Shown: positions 14,543-28,358 of the stretch, in pieces
Layout: every line of letters starts with the position of its first letter
Numbering within the stretch: the first letter of the stretch is position 1
Assembly: GCA_037975125.1 (NCBI GenBank)
Contig: CM075853.1
Location: 38,339,113-38,403,112 of the forward strand
Direction: 5' to 3'
Source of the DNA: Latrodectus hesperus
Taxonomy: Eukaryota > Arthropoda > Arachnida > Araneae > Theridiidae
Length of the DNA: 64,000 nucleotides
Position numbers and translations under genes: made by a program
The notes under the pieces: model-generated
Told to the model about the DNA's origin: nothing
Database searches by the model: none
Seen by the model: only the letters and a program-made list of their open reading frames with translations

Positions 14543-15002
14543 ACTAAACTTGTAACTTATAAATGTCTACAGGTTTTGTTAATAAAACCAATAACTCTGA
14601 TCTAAGCAAGATTAATATAATTTTATAATTTAATAATAAATAATTTTATAATTTAATAAATAGTAATTTTTATGTCGAGCTGACCGTTAACTGAAGTGTT
14701 AAAGCTGGTTTCTATTCAATAGATTGTGGTTTCAACTTTCACCTGTTATTTTCAGTGGCCTTGAATCTACTTTCAACTATTTTCACATCAAATTTGCATA
14801 TATATGATAAAAAATGTTCACAAAATAGCAAATAAAATTAAATATTGTTATTTATATTAACCACTCACATTTAAACGCTATGATTATGCAGGTTTTCTAA
14901 CAATAATTAGCTCCATGATGGCTTTGTTTAATATATACTTGGGTAAGTTAAAATTATCCACAATGTAGTTACAACTTTTATTAATATACAAACACGAATA
15001 CT

Positions 15003-16030
15003 TAAGATAATATCATTTTTCTACATAACCTCCTTGCTTTCCAATGCTTATATCCAGCATTGCAAATGCTTCCTAATTACCTCAAAAAAGTTTTTGGCTA
15101 AGCTGAGATTTACGCATATCCTTCACTTCTTGGTCCGAAATGAATGAAAGGCTCTTAAATACCTTTTTAAAAGAACCAAAAAGTGGTAATTACAATGTGC
15201 AAGATCAGGACAACGTGGGAATCCGTCATTATTTCAAACTTGTGTTTCTGAGTGTTTCAGCAGGGTGGACAGTACTACGCGGACAAGTATTGTTGTGAAA
15301 CAACACAATATTCAACAATAGTCATCGGCGTTTGCTTCGAATTGGAAACTTTAACCCATCAGTAAGCATTTTAGTATAACAGTTTATTGTAGTGCCCCTC
15401 CCCTGATAATAGTATTTCAATGCCCCCGTGTTTCTCAGAAAATGGTATATAGTTGTAGATGGTTGTATTTTGAACTTTTTCTTGTAAGGGGATTGTGAAT
15501 GTTTCTATTCCGTATTCTGCCATTTACTCTCAAATTCGTAATTATGGATTCATGTTTCATCACTAATGATGATTCGCTTTTAGTAGCTTTCGCAACCACA
15601 ACTATCTAAATGTTTTTACCATTTGTCCAAACATGTTGGTTTATGAAACTCTATGAGAACCCATCTTGCTTTGTTTTTAAGAACCCAAATCTCTTGTAGT
15701 GATTTCGAAGGCAGATCGATGATAAATTTGTAGACAATATATCACTTTGTCAATAAGCACTTTATCACTTTGTCATAACCAATAAAAGCATGCCATGTGC
15801 AAACTCTTTATTGTCATCATTTGTGACCCTCGATGATTGTCCGGCTCTTTTCTCATGCATAACACTTATGTGACTACTTTTGAAATTTTTAATCTAATCG
15901 TAAATACAACGTTGAGGTAAGACAGTTTTTCCGTATTGTGGAGAAAATATGGGATTAAGGGCGGCCCATGTTACAAATAGTGGATCATTGCTTGTTGTTC
16001 TTCTTTGGTGCAAAATTTTTAGCTAACTTC
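15003..16030 (-). pseudogene. Mariner-like transposase pseudogene, heavily decayed
   Basis: Minus-strand remnants of a mariner transposase. Recognisable pieces: IISDET*IHNYEFESKWQ (15570 downward), matching the D-E-T-W motif with a TGA in place of Trp; GRGTTINCYTKML; LFHNNTCPRS (about 15300), corresponding to HDNARPH with the catalytic Asp changed to Asn; and CPDLAHCNYHFFGSFKK (about 15217-15170), corresponding to SPDLAPSDYHLF. Several stops and frameshifts interrupt it. No clear terminal repeats or TA-flanked ends were found, so the element limits are approximate. Confidence 0.7.
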
Positions 16031-17229
16031 TAATGATCTATTTGCCACGAAAGGAAGACAAATTAAGAAAATTGAATCAAATTTTTTAGCAGGACCTTAG
16101 CAGCATAAAAATAAAATATAAATGAGGACAGAGTTTAATATATACATCGCAAGAGTATGAAGAGTTATGTCACCCATAGGGATAATTTTTGACTTCTTTT
16201 ATTAAGGGTATTAATTGTAAGAGAAATGAAAATGTCTACATTGCTAATTAGGATAAATAATAATGAAACTTTAATGGCAATATTACAACATCAGAGAAAA
16301 CCTGTATTGCTCGTTAAAAAAATTGATTTTCTAAGTGATGAGCGGTGGTCAGTAGATTAACTACCGATAAATTAGTAAATTCATTTCTTTTACAATATAT
16401 TTTCTCCTTTCCACTAAAAAAGAAACTCAAAGCAAAGAAAAAGGCAAAAAACACATGAATAGCCAGTATTTCTTTTATTGAAAAGAAAAATCATGTATTT
16501 TATTCAAAAAGCAAAATGCTAATCTAGCTTTTATTGAAGCGATCGATGAGGATATGAGAAAAGAGTTATTTAAGGTATGTAAATACACACTCTCCTACTA
16601 TAGAGGATTTCAATAAGCAAAGAAAAAGATGGAGCTTGAGCAAGCAAATATAGTCAGTTATTCTTAAGGAAATGGAAAATATTATGAATGAATTCATCAT
16701 GAGAAAATTGCGTCAAATTCTACAGCAGTGTGAAAGGATATATATAAAGATGAAGATACTTATTTTATAGACATTTTATGATCGACAGAAGCTCGATAAT
16801 GATTTTCAAGGAACTGGGTAAAAATATGCATTAGATGACAGAGATATTTCACTTGAAATGAAAGAAATTGATAAACAAAATTGTATTATTAAGTTAAAAT
16901 TTAAGAATATTAAACTGCTATTAATGTACATCTCTATAACTTGAATAGGATACCCAATTAGAATAATATATGATGAAAATTTTTCGTGTATTCCAGATAA
17001 CATTTGTGACGAACCATTATGTTGTAGTAAAGAATGGCGAAAATTTAAAAAAGTTACCATATTTTTAAAATTTACTACTATTTATTTTACACAAAATCAG
17101 TAATAAGTTTACTTATAACATTAAAAAGCATCAAAACAATATACTTCTAATTAATTTTACTTAATGTTTTCTTCTTTACTAGAGATGAGTCTAGGAATAA
17201 TAATAGAATCCTAATGTGAAAGTTGAGAG
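16031..17229. other. Gene-free spacer between two dead transposons
   Basis: Possibly further decayed transposon sequence. An 84-codon minus frame at 17060-16806 matches nothing that I know. Confidence 0.5.
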
Positions 17230-19360
17230 ACATTGCTTCTGATGAAACAATTTTGAAAAGTCGGGTTCAATACTTGACAACTGGAGACGGATGTCAGGTT
17301 CAGCATCTAGACAGATTCGGTGCTTAATTTTGGTGCCGGCATAGATCGAGAATCAGGATTCATACGTGTATGTTGTGGCAAACGGAAGTAGAACACGTTT
17401 TGCTTTTTCAACAAGAGGGTAGAATTTTTTATTTTCCAAACGTATCCAAAAATGTGAGTAACCATCACTATCGAAAGTAGATTTCAAGGTTGAATCTGGG
17501 GAAATTTCTATCAATAACTCATATTCATTCGACGATAAAATGTTCGGTTTTTTGGTTACAGCGAATGAGTATTCCTGCGGCTTCTCATTTTCAGCTGTTG
17601 GGAAATAATGCTCCAACTTTGACGTCAAGCTTCGGAGGTGTTCGAGGATTTCATGAAACAAATTGTTCCCAAGCTGCAATGTCTCGTCTTTCAAAAAATC
17701 GTTGAGAAGAGGGAAACACTCGACCTCACACTCCTCCACACTCGCTGTACAAAAATTGATTTGAATTTTCCTCTTGGACGCTCGAACTTTGTTGTTTGCA
17801 ATAACCATTGTTATAGTTTTCCCTTCAGTAAAGTATTCATTTCGTTAAATTTGGAGAAAATATCTGCTGAATAAGCAAGTAAGCATTGCCAGTTTTCATA
17901 ACTAATAATCTCTGCTAATTTGGAATTACGGTACTTTAAAAGTAAAGCTAGGACTTCTAAACGTATTTCATATAATCGAGAGAGTGTATTCCCACGTTAG
18001 AGCCACCTTATTTCTGTATGGAGAAGCAGAGAATGATGAAGGCTTCCCAAATCTTCACACAGTATTTTGAAAATTTTTGACTTCAACAGCAGTGATTAAT
18101 TCGGACAAATTCATGCAAAACTTTCTTGAAAGATGCAGGCATTTTTTTCATAGCTAAGCATGTCTGTGGAGAATACAATGACGACTGCTGAAATCCTTCG
18201 AGTTCCCTTTTATTTTTGTTACCGCTCAGATCATTGAACCCCTCATAGCTTTTGCACCATCTGTGCAAAAGCACATCTGTATGGGCACATCGATGCAATT
18301 AGACCACGGAATTTCGCTGGTTCTTAAAAATAATCGTCCAATAAACGGAATATTTCAACACCTACTGTATGGGCAGGTAGTGGTTTGCACAATAAGAGGT
18401 CCTCTTCGAAGCATCCCTAATATGTATAACGAACAAAAGCCAATAAAATCGCTAATCCCGTAATGTCAGTAGATTCATGCATTTGGAGAGAAAATGAATT
18501 GTGTTGGTTGCGAGAAACCAGAGATTCTTTTACTTCATTTGACATGCCAACTATCAGTGTCTTGACAGTATTGTTTGATAGTGGCACTGAAGATATAAGG
18601 TTTATTGCCTTTTCGTCTAACATACATGGAGCAATATCGCTGACACATGGTTTTATGAGGATTTCCGCAATGGTATGAGCTTTGCCTATCTTTGCCACCC
18701 AATAACTTACCAAGAAAGAAGCTTTTAGTGAGTTTTTATTAATTGTTTTTGCATGAGTTTTCATGCAGTGTTGAGAAGCAGCTAATTCAGTGCTCTTCCT
18801 CTTGAAAAAATCGATCTCTTTAGTATGGAGGTCCGAGTGAGTACCCTCAAAACGATGATGCAATTTAACTGAAACCATCAAACTGTTCGGAAGGACTCAC
18901 GCGCAAATTGCTCACTGAGCTTTACCCTCCTCTGTCTCGATAAAGCCCATTTTTAAATAACTTTTGCTGTACTTACGCTTTTTAGTTATTCCACTTCCGC
19001 ATGATACTGCAACTAATCGAGAACTTGCGGAGTTTTCGTATAATAAATCCGGCTGTGGCGCTTCATGCAACTGTTCTTCATTTGATCGTCCTCCTACATC
19101 ATTAATTTCAACCGGGAGCTTTCCTTATTGTGAAGGCGATGGAGAAACTGCTAGTTTCTTCAATGATTTCGACTTCAGCCACCGATCTCTGGTGGAAGCA
19201 ATAAACTGTGCAAAAAGCAAATGGTACACTAGCGAAGGAAGTTCAACATTAATGTCTCTAGAAAAACGAGAAAAGGTGTGTGACCGTCCCCCGCACACAA
19301 AGCGAGAAGAGCATACGAGACAATGAACACTCTGATTGGTTGACTGAGCTCCCGCCATTT
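17230..19360 (-). pseudogene. hAT-family transposase pseudogene, ZBED5/FAM200-like
   Basis: Broken minus-strand coding sequence homologous to the ZBED5/SCAND3 type of hAT transposases. In order: an N-terminal stretch from 19358; KKRKYSKSYLKMGF (about 18985-18944) starting a BED-like zinc-finger region; then from 18881 a 154-codon open frame with IDFFKRKSTEL, SYWVAKIGKAHTIAE and MHESTDITGLAILLAFVRY, the last corresponding to the catalytic Asp region of the RNase H-like fold. Further pieces occur at 18298-18083 and 17808-17353 in other frames, the latter ending KRVLLPFATTYTYES. Then an in-frame TGA replaces the expected residue before FSIYAGTKIKHRICLDAEPDI, the usual hAT dimerisation C-terminus. 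At least three frames and several stops make it inactive. Confidence 0.88.
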
Positions 19361-19538
19361 ACGAAGATCATGCGTAAAAGATTTCTGCGCATCGAGCGCC
19401 GTAAGCTGACATGCACGCGACCCCCGGAGCTTACAGAAAGTCGAGCAGGAAGGCTACATCCACCGGCACTTAACTATCTGCGGATCAACACGCTGGGAAC
19501 CGCAGCCGCTGTTTAAAGGTGGCCACGGATCCCCTAGA

Positions 19539-19571
19539 AAGATCCGGTGGACCACACGTTGGGAAACCCTG
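19539..19571 (-). repeat. Probable hAT terminal inverted repeat (5' end of the ZBED5-like element)
   Basis: Read on the minus strand from 19571, the sequence is CAGGGTTTCCCAACGTGTGG and continues with tccacc. The CAGGGTTTCCCAAC start is typical of hAT termini, and it lies about 210 bp upstream of the transposase. I could not find the matching end below 17230, so the distal end may be lost. Confidence 0.6.
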
Positions 19572-22500
19572 GTCCAAATGATGATATAAATAATAACTAC
19601 GATTGATAAATGATATATGAGATAATTACGATAATTCAAAGTTAATTATAGAGCCTTGTCTTTTTCAAATTCATAATTCAGATATTAAGTATTTCAGAGA
19701 TTCATAATTCAGAGATTAAGAATTTCACATGCTCCTTAAATCTGTGGAATCGAAAGTCCTGTGGTCGGTCGTTGAGCAGTTACCATGGGTGCAATGGTCT
19801 GGAGAAAATTTCCAGGATTTTTTCAATGACAATATATAGGTAGTGGATCCTCTGGTGGTGCCATCTATCGGAGGAGCTTAGAACAATGTTATACTTTCAC
19901 CTTCGTAGTGCTCTGGTTAAACGAAAGACACCCCTTTGACTTAAATGCGCATAGCCGACGGCATAGCGAATTTAGATTGTCCAAGTGTCACAAGTAACAA
20001 CAACAGAGATTCATAATTTCTATTTCTCCTTAAAAAAGTACTTACATTACTAAAATATGACTATTTCAACTTTGAACTTTATAAAATATATAGACGGAAA
20101 TTCTTTTATGTATAAGATTTTTTTTCTAATTTGAAATTTCGTACAGGTGTACTGAGTGGGAGACATGAACTAGTATAAAATTGATGTCACGAAGAAGACG
20201 CTTGACTTAAAGAAATACAGCTATTTTTAGTATTTCCATAAAAATGAAATCATGAAAGATTTCATTATCATTTTTGTCTGTAAAATTACAGTAGATCACT
20301 TTTTTTTAAATTGCCCTTTTTAGTTGAACAATTTTTTTCTAATCATGCATGCATTTTCAAAAATGTGGTGTTTCTTATCCTATTAAATCAAAAATTGCTA
20401 CCATTTTGAAAAATGTTTAGAACATTTTAAATTATGAAATGTCATATTCTCAATTTCCATTACTCAAATCTAACTTTTTTGTACTAAGCAAAATAGTTTA
20501 GATTTTCGAACTTAAACTTAAGTCTAAAAAATAGAAACCTTATACTACGAAATAATAAAATAGTTAACATATTTTTTTATCATAAGTCAAAAGAAATATA
20601 TGACGAAGAAAGAATATTTTAGATTCTTCGTATTTTCGAAAGATTGGACGAAAGGAAGACAGATCGTTTAGTTTCGATTAAGATAAATCACGCGTAATCG
20701 AAATCATCATCAGTTCATCGCGGTGAGGAATCGATCAATTTGAAAGGAAAGCGTCGTTGGGTATTTTAGCGGCGAGCCAAGGAGTAACAAGATTCTTTTC
20801 ATCTTTTGTTGGAGGAAATACCAAAAATAGTTTCAAAAGACAGTAGACTATTTTCATCAAGTTTAAGCTGATGAATACGGTAATTAGTGCAATGGTATGT
20901 GGAATGTTATTGGTTGTTAAGAGACACTTTTATAAAACAGTTAACGCAAATTACTATACTTCAAACTTACACTGTTTGAAATAACTCTAACATTCTTATT
21001 TAAACAGTAGATAAGTTTTTTATGTGTTTATTTTTGCCAAATATTTTTCGTTATAAAATAAGTGAATACAATTCCAGGATAATTTTAGATGTATATCATT
21101 TCAATATGAAAAGTTAACAATTATTATCTACGTGTTGTGATTAAGTTAAATTAATGGCCAAGAAAATTTCAATTGTATCAGGAAATGTTATTGAAATTAC
21201 AACAACTTGAAAAGTTTTATAAAAGAAATAATCAAGATCAATTTATTTTTACATTTTTGAAAATCAAAATCATTTTATGTATATAATTTATTAGAAAAGT
21301 AATTTTAGGTACCGACTTTGTTCTTCCGGAAAATAATTGTGGAATATATTGAAATTCCATTTCACTGGAGCCTTAAATTTCCCAAGGTAATATTTCATAA
21401 ATAAATCTCAAATTCCACTAGTACATTGAATTATAATATCATGATATGGCAGTTTATATAGTAAAAACCCATTATAATTTGTGTTATAACTAAATTATAA
21501 ATCACACACACACATCAGTGGTAAATATCAGCAAGAAAAAAGAAATAGACAGATATTTTAAAATATACCACAATACCAAATGAATATCTATAAATATTAG
21601 CTAAGAAATTGTCCATCATTTTTAAGCATTTTTACTGTCTTTAGTTCCATTTTTGACAACTTTACATGGATCTTCAACTTGCTTTGAAGCCACAAATTTA
21701 GAGTTGCGAAAAGTTTGGAAAAAATTTTCTGTTCTCGAGAACAGCTCTCATTAGTGAAAAGTAGACCATTATATAACATTTGATGTATTTAGAATTATTA
21801 GCTATGATATAGGATTCTAAGGAATGTCCTATATCACTGCAAATAGCTCACTCTTTTTTTTGTTTTAGTAAAATTAAATACTGATAGAAAATGCAGAAAA
21901 TATATAAATGAACTAAATAAAAAAATTCCAAGAATATTGCATTAGTATCGTATGACTCTATTTATGGCTCTGATAACGACCTTGATTTCTATCAATTGAA
22001 TAATTGAACAATGAAATCTATGTGTTTTCCTGCATCCAAAATAAAGCGATATTAAACTTCTTTTTGATGATTTTCTTGAAAATATGTCATATTAAAGTAT
22101 GAATGGAAGAAATAATACAATCAGTAACACAATATGGTCATTGATTGTATTAATTCGTCCATTGATTGGCAAATTCCCAAGTAATTATAGTAATGTCAGG
22201 AGCAAGTAATTAAACACAAAGGTTACATAATTGGAGGATTTTGCGTGTTCATCATAACCATCAGATATTCAAGCGGTTCTCTTTAGAATTGTCAGCTTGA
22301 AGTGTGGGTGTTTCGACGGCAACTTTTGAAAGACATGCTGATAGAAAGCAATACGTTGATCATCTGAACTTCAAAGTTCTTAAGCAAACGTGTCTATCTA
22401 TTTTAACTCTTACCTTTTTCAAACATCACAGATCTTCCACTCATATAACATACACTTCATGCAATATAATGCATCAAGAATAAAGCTTCTTCGTTTGGCC

Positions 22501-25500
22501 CCTTCAGCTTATTCGATGTAACATGACTTGAAATAGATTCTGGTTCTTTGAACTCTTATATGTACCTCGAAATATATATTAATTAATGTCTACTATATAC
22601 CTCATATGTCCATTAAGCTTTGAGCTCATATGCAGTATTCAGTATCAAATATTCGCTACTCATTTTACGATGCAGGATGGCTCAGAAATAAGCCCTTTAT
22701 TCATTAATTCACATCTAAAAGTCGTGCAAACCGTAGACGATTTGTCTTATTTCAAAACTTTATTGTGCCCATTTCTGTTGTCATCTTTCTTTGCTGAGAG
22801 TGTTAAATCAATCCTTGTCAGCATATCGAATAATTAGGTATCTGCATACGAGGTCACTGGACCCCCGTGGCTGAAATAGTCTGCTTATTTTCTAGACAGA
22901 AATTGAAAGTAAGCAGGAGTTAGGATTTATCTCGTGAACACAGTAATCCTTTATGAATTAGTATCAATCCTTTGCGTACTGAAATGAAGAGGAAAAAATT
23001 AGAATTGAATGTGAGTTGAAACTTGGGATAAAAAAACATCTCTATTTATGCATTCACTTTTTGGGGTCTCAAAAAGTTTACTAGAACGTATAAAAAATAT
23101 ATAAGCAACTCTGACGTTTTTCGATCTCAGTTGTCTTCTTCTCGAAATGAAAGTATCTTATTGACTTCAAAACACCAACACATTCCGGTTCTTGAATAAC
23201 TGTGTAAATGTAATCATGGCCGAACGCATCTATTTCTTTTTAATATTATGTTACACCTTTGTTTTTCCTTACTTAAAAAAACAACCGTATTAAGCAATAC
23301 TTTATCATTTTTCAAAATTTAAATAAATTCAAAATATGGAATTCATTTATTTCTCTTTCTTTAACTGTTTATTGAGCGGTAGTTTTTATTTAGCTACTGT
23401 CCAATCAGTATATTATTAATGCATAGATTATAAGTGATATAAATCAATCCATATTTAAAATTTATAAATTTTCGATTCTGTCAAACGCTTATAAATAAAT
23501 TATATAATTGCTTCTTGAAAATCTCAGTGTGGGGCTGTAATGAGAGTAAATAATATGAAGAATAACACAACAAAATATTAATATAACTGGAATAACAACA
23601 AAAATGAGTTTTAGTAGATATTGAGCAATTGAGGAACAGAAGTAAAAATATATCCTTGTGATTAAATCACTAAAAATAAATCAAAGCATAATATTTCAGC
23701 TTTGCAAAATAAAATTTATAAATGTTAAATTCAAAAAGAAATAAAATGTTGACTAAGTATACGAATAAATAAGAGAAAAAAGATTTTTTTCATTGGTTAA
23801 TGTAAAATCTCCTTTAATTTCAAATATACTACGAGTTATTCATAAAGCTTTCTAAATTATTAATAATCTTTCGGACATTTATTTCTTACGGTTCCCTGTA
23901 TTTCGGTGTTCAATTTAGATTACTTTTTTATAACGCTTGACTACAAATATTACATAGTTCAAAAACATTTCTTACAACAAATTCTAGAAAATCGAGCACA
24001 TAATATATTAGATTTTACTGCATTGTCCTTTGGCAACATCTAGCCAATCTCACCACCGCCCTCTATCGGAAATCTAGGACAGAGCAACAAAACTTCGGAA
24101 TTTCATAAATTGCCTAACGCCTGCCAATGCTTGTCTCACACTCAGCTCGCATAACTTCCTGAAGTAATAACTCCTCAGTCTTGGAATCTAATATTATTGG
24201 ACAGAATACCGTCCGTGAACTAATTCTTAGTTGTCATTTTTATGGTACTTCTTATTTTTTTCCCGCTCGGGTCACTGCGTAACAGCTCATGTCATAATAA
24301 ATGGCTTGGAATAACAGACAACCGAAGTGTCCATTCCCTTGTATCAGTATGAAAATGAATTATCCTTAGGACAAGATCATTCAAACTATGCAATTTTTCA
24401 TTAATGTTTTTATACACACACTCGTGTTATGCACATCTATTTATTATTACATATTTGAATTAATGTTTCTTATTTATATTCAACTTTATGTGCTTGATAT
24501 TTATCTGTTGCCTATTACCGATTTTATTTTTGCATTATATGGTTGAAAATACTGTTTTTTTGTAGGTATATGTCCAACACATACCTAACTTCTGTTTCTA
24601 GTCTACGAAGGCAGATATAATAAAATCAGGAGGATTTTGCACAAAAGCAACGCTAAAACTCGTCACTTTTTATGTTGATATTTTATTTCCAGTAATTATA
24701 TATGAACTGGTAGAAATTTAGTAGATCCTCTATTAACACAGAGTCGGAATTTAATCATTCTCTCTCATTAATTTTTTTCTCAGATTATATTTGTAAATAT
24801 AAAATATCAAATTTTAAATATTTTACACGCCAACTTAGCATTAGGATTTTTAAGAGATTAATTTTATATTTTAACATTATTTTTAACATCTTGGTTCACG
24901 TTTTTGCCATAAGAGGACACATTTTGTTCTTTTGAATTGTTCTTGGTTAATACTGTAGATTTAAGTAACGGAAATGGGTCAATAATTAGTTCTATGTGAA
25001 ACCATAATTTGCACTATCTGCTATATTTTTCAATTTTTTTCTAGTGTTATGTAATAATAATAAAAAAAAGGAGAAAGCAAAAGGGAAAGATCAAGTGGGC
25101 AAAAACCATGTTTTAAGTAGAAACTTAATAATTTTTACATGCAAAATCTATTTTCCCATAAAGTTTAGGAGAAAAAGCATATAATTCATGTTTTATACTC
25201 CCTCTCAGAAAAAATTATAAAAAGGTACTCAAGTGTTTTGCTTGGTTTTGTACCTCTGATCATTGTTGATATGGGAAAAGATCTTATACTCAAAATATTT
25301 CCTCGTTTCATTAATTTTTTCAAAACCTTTTGATGGTAGTTGAAACAAAAATACACAGCTGTTAGAAAAAGACTGCATAAATAATATAAATCTCAATTGT
25401 TCCGTATTTTAAAATTAGTGGTATTGAATGAAAGTATGTATGGCAGAGAGTATAAGACATAAATAATTTAATATAAGTTGATGCGGTTACATTTTTGTAT

Positions 25501-25746
25501 TTTTTTCTTTTTAGCAGCAAATTTTTTTATAAAAAAATATGTAAATAATTACACATTTATAAATGTCATGAAATTTCTTTACACAGCTCTAGAAAACTTA
25601 ATATTTTCTTTTCCATATAAATTACATACATGCGAAATTTTAAGAAAAAATAATTTTTACATGGAAATTAAGGATGAATATTGTTTTTGTAATTTATTAA
25701 AATATAGGCCATAATTATTATATTTATTATTAATGATTTATTTCTT
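19572..25746. other. Gene-free region with a few moderately GC-rich blocks
   Basis: Slightly GC-richer, more complex stretches at 19730-20000, 20640-20790 and 24020-24310 stand out but cannot be assigned. Motifs gtgccatctatcggagg (about 19858) and ccgccctctatcgg (24056-24069) belong to the recurrent AGATGGC/AGAGGGC type in the findings. Confidence 0.5.
19670..19730 (+). repeat. Two-unit tandem repeat of about 31 bp
   Basis: ttcataattcagatattaag and ttcataattcagagattaag, each followed by a similar atttca segment. Confidence 0.75.
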
Positions 25747-25958
<212 letters not shown>

Positions 25959-26337
25959 TATATTAATAATATTAATATTTATTTTATTTGTAATTAATGT
26001 GTAATTAATATAAAATAATTTCATGATTTAAGTATGACATTAGATTTAATTAATTGTTTCTATCACTTACTTTTTATATTATTTGCAGTTTAAAAATGTT
26101 TCTAAAGAATTCTTTTATTTTGAAATGAGACAAAATTTCAGGAATAAAACTACTAATATCCTGAGACACGAGCAGACAATTCGAATTGTGACGAAGATTT
26201 GTAAACCCTAAAAACTGCATAAAATCTAAGTCAATTATTGTGTATGAAAATCATTTTTATCAATAATTTTTTATTAGTTCCCTAGATTTTTTGTACAATA
26301 CTACATATGACACAATGCCTCATTTTTAACAAATTAT

Positions 26338-26592
26338 GACACAGATGCTGTATAATCGAGAATGCCAAATTCTGAGTTTGGTAATATTTTTGGCGGATTT
26401 GTTTATGTATCTGGCAATCTGGATTTTATTACATTATAAATGTAGAGAACTATAAGAATTATGCAGAAAACTCTATTTTGGCAACCCTAGTATTTATCTC
26501 ATCGCTCACGCCACAATATTTCATATTGGCAAAATTTTTTCATAGCCAAAAGAACTCAGAATTTGACATCTTGGATTATACGACATCTGTCC
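26338..26592. mobile_element. MITE copy 1 of a three-copy family
   Basis: About 255 bp with terminal inverted repeats: acacagatgctgtataatcg at the left and cttggattatacgacatctg at the right end, complementary with a few mismatches. The same termini and interior (ttctgcataattctta-like) occur at 37785-38036 and 51689-51934. It has no coding capacity. The right end appears to have lost a base, and host duplications are unclear. Confidence 0.8.
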
Positions 26593-26939
26593 TGATCGAA
26601 TTATCAACATAAATAAATAGATATTCAAATTACCAAATATCGCCATGAATAAAAAAGTTGCTTAATGATAAATATCAAAAAAAATCAATATGGTACGTGG
26701 CATTTCATGTTTCCTCGATGGAAAAATTTATCGCGAAATATTTCGAACTAAAATAAAATTTATCCGATATGTTCTGTTTTATTTTATTTTGTTTCAAACT
26801 GATTATTCATTAGAAGAGTTTCCAGTTTGCTCAGAATCGAAAAAATTAATATTTCAAGGTTTCTTGGAAAAATTTTCATTTTATTAATTATTATTATTGC
26901 GATTCATGATATTTTTGGAAACAAAAATTCTCTATTCTC

Positions 26940-27000
26940 TTCCAACTGTTTATTGTGATTGCCAGATTGATGAACTGAAAATCTCAATAAACAGTTGGAA
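26940..27000. repeat. Perfect 16-bp inverted repeat
   Basis: ttccaactgtttattg (26940-26955) and caataaacagttggaa (26985-27000) are exact complements separated by 29 bases. It could form a hairpin; function unknown. Confidence 0.85.
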
Positions 27001-27418
27001 ATTGAAGATTTTAGAAACATTAATAGTAAATATTCAATGTATTAACGTATTATTTGGACGAATCTACAACATATATGTGGCACTTTTTCTTAGGACCTCA
27101 GTAAAGTTTCGAGTAATTAAGGAAACATAATTATGTACCATAAATTAGTAGCGAAAGTAATCAGTTTTGCCGAGCAAACATAATATAACTTTACTGTTAC
27201 GACTAGGAAATTTCAATGTCGTCTATATTATTGATAGATAATTTATCTGAACATAGGTCTATAATATAATATAACATGAGTTTATTAGGAAGAAAAATTA
27301 ACAGAAAAAGCCATATTTCTCAAAGTTTATATTTTATAAATCAACAAACGCTCCTAAAGCTACTATACTTATTATCAGAATTTCAGAATTCAACTTGAAT
27401 TCTGATATTGGATATACT

Positions 27419-27559
<141 letters not shown>

Positions 27560-27566
<7 letters not shown>

Positions 27567-27728
27567 ATCAGCATTAGCACTACAGCCCTTTGTGGGCCTT
27601 GGCCTTCTTCAGAAGTCTCTGCCATTCCGCCCCTTTTCTAGAAATTGACCTCCAGTCTTGATTTAAAGTATGTTGAAGTCTTCTTCCATGCAGCCCTTCC
27701 ATATCTTTTTGGATCTTCCTCTTGTTCT

Positions 27729-27731
<3 letters not shown>
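27560..27731 (-). mobile_element. LINE reverse-transcriptase C-terminal fragment with (TA)n tail
   Basis: On the minus strand this encodes RTRGRSKKIWKGCMEEDF, and in another frame a piece ending near RRPRPTKG. This resembles the GRPxxRW...WR...AKAHxG C-terminus of non-LTR retrotransposon polymerases. The sequence then runs directly into a (TA)n tract at 27566-27435, consistent with a LINE 3' end carrying a simple-repeat tail. Only about 170 bp survive, with disrupted frame. Confidence 0.6.
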
Positions 27732-27733
<2 letters not shown>

Positions 27734-27786
<53 letters not shown>

Positions 27787-27808
27787 TAGATAGATAGATA
27801 GATAGATA
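27734..27808. repeat. (TA)n-(GATA)n compound microsatellite
   Basis: About 51 bp of TA followed by six GATA units, between the two opposed LINE fragments. Confidence 0.97.
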
Positions 27809-27812
27809 TTAT

Positions 27813-28265
27813 ATGTGTGTAGACAGACTTGCGAAAGCTGGTTCCCTTATGATCCAGATAAATCCCTCTTTGCCTTTGAGTAAAATCAAAAGTGTAATCC
27901 TTAGTAAAATAAAGTATGACAGAGTTTCCCTTTATGCTGATGCGGCTACAGACAGGCAATGGAAAACTCTACTTGATGGGAACAATAAAATCCTTACCAC
28001 GAGCTGTTGGTGTCGCTTGTTTCCGGGTGACAACTGGACATGACTATCTACAAAGACATCTGCATCGAATAGGTGTAATGGATTCTGCTCCTTGTCCATT
28101 GTGCAATCATGATAATATGGATGCTGCTCACCTCAAGAACTGTCCTGAATTTTTAAAGTTTATAACTGACAACTCTTTTGAGGCTACTAAAGGACTTTAT
28201 TCTTGTTCATCTTTTTACTGGGCTGCTCGTCGATTAATGGCAGAGATGCCGAGGACGGGTGTAGG
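27813..28265 (+). mobile_element. Non-LTR retrotransposon ORF2 C-terminal fragment (CCHC zinc knuckle)
   Basis: Plus-strand coding remnant in two frames joined by a frameshift near 27990. First frame: VDRLAKAGSLMIQINPSLPL...YDRVSLYADAATDRQWKTLL, where DRLAKAG resembles the end of an RNase H domain. Second frame: TGHDYLQRHLHRIGVMDSAPCPLC, then HLKNC. CPLC-x8-H-x3-C is the zinc knuckle found near the C-terminus of Jockey/R1-like LINE polymerases. No start codon or polymerase core is present, and the sequence runs straight into a (TA)n tract at 28268. It is a 5'-truncated, dead fragment. Confidence 0.75.

Positions 28266-28267
<2 letters not shown>

Positions 28268-28356
<89 letters not shown>
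28268..28356. repeat. (TA)n microsatellite following a LINE fragment
   Basis: Uninterrupted TA repeat directly after the plus-strand LINE coding remnant. Confidence 0.98.

Positions 28357-28358
<2 letters not shown>

Larger units (their letters stand above)
11707..15002. other. AT-rich DNA with two small tandem repeats
   Basis: Apart from the tandem repeats at 12603-12672 and 14485-14542, nothing is recognisable. Confidence 0.6.

Noticed and set aside
17490..17874. Plus-strand frames across the hAT C-terminus
   Set aside because: Antisense shadows of the 17808-17353 transposase fragment.
18964..19326. 120-codon plus-strand frame
   Set aside because: Antisense to the recognisable hAT transposase remnant; the minus-strand reading gives family homology.
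22586..22837. 83-codon plus-strand frame
   Set aside because: No recognisable domain and no splice or composition signal; likely chance.
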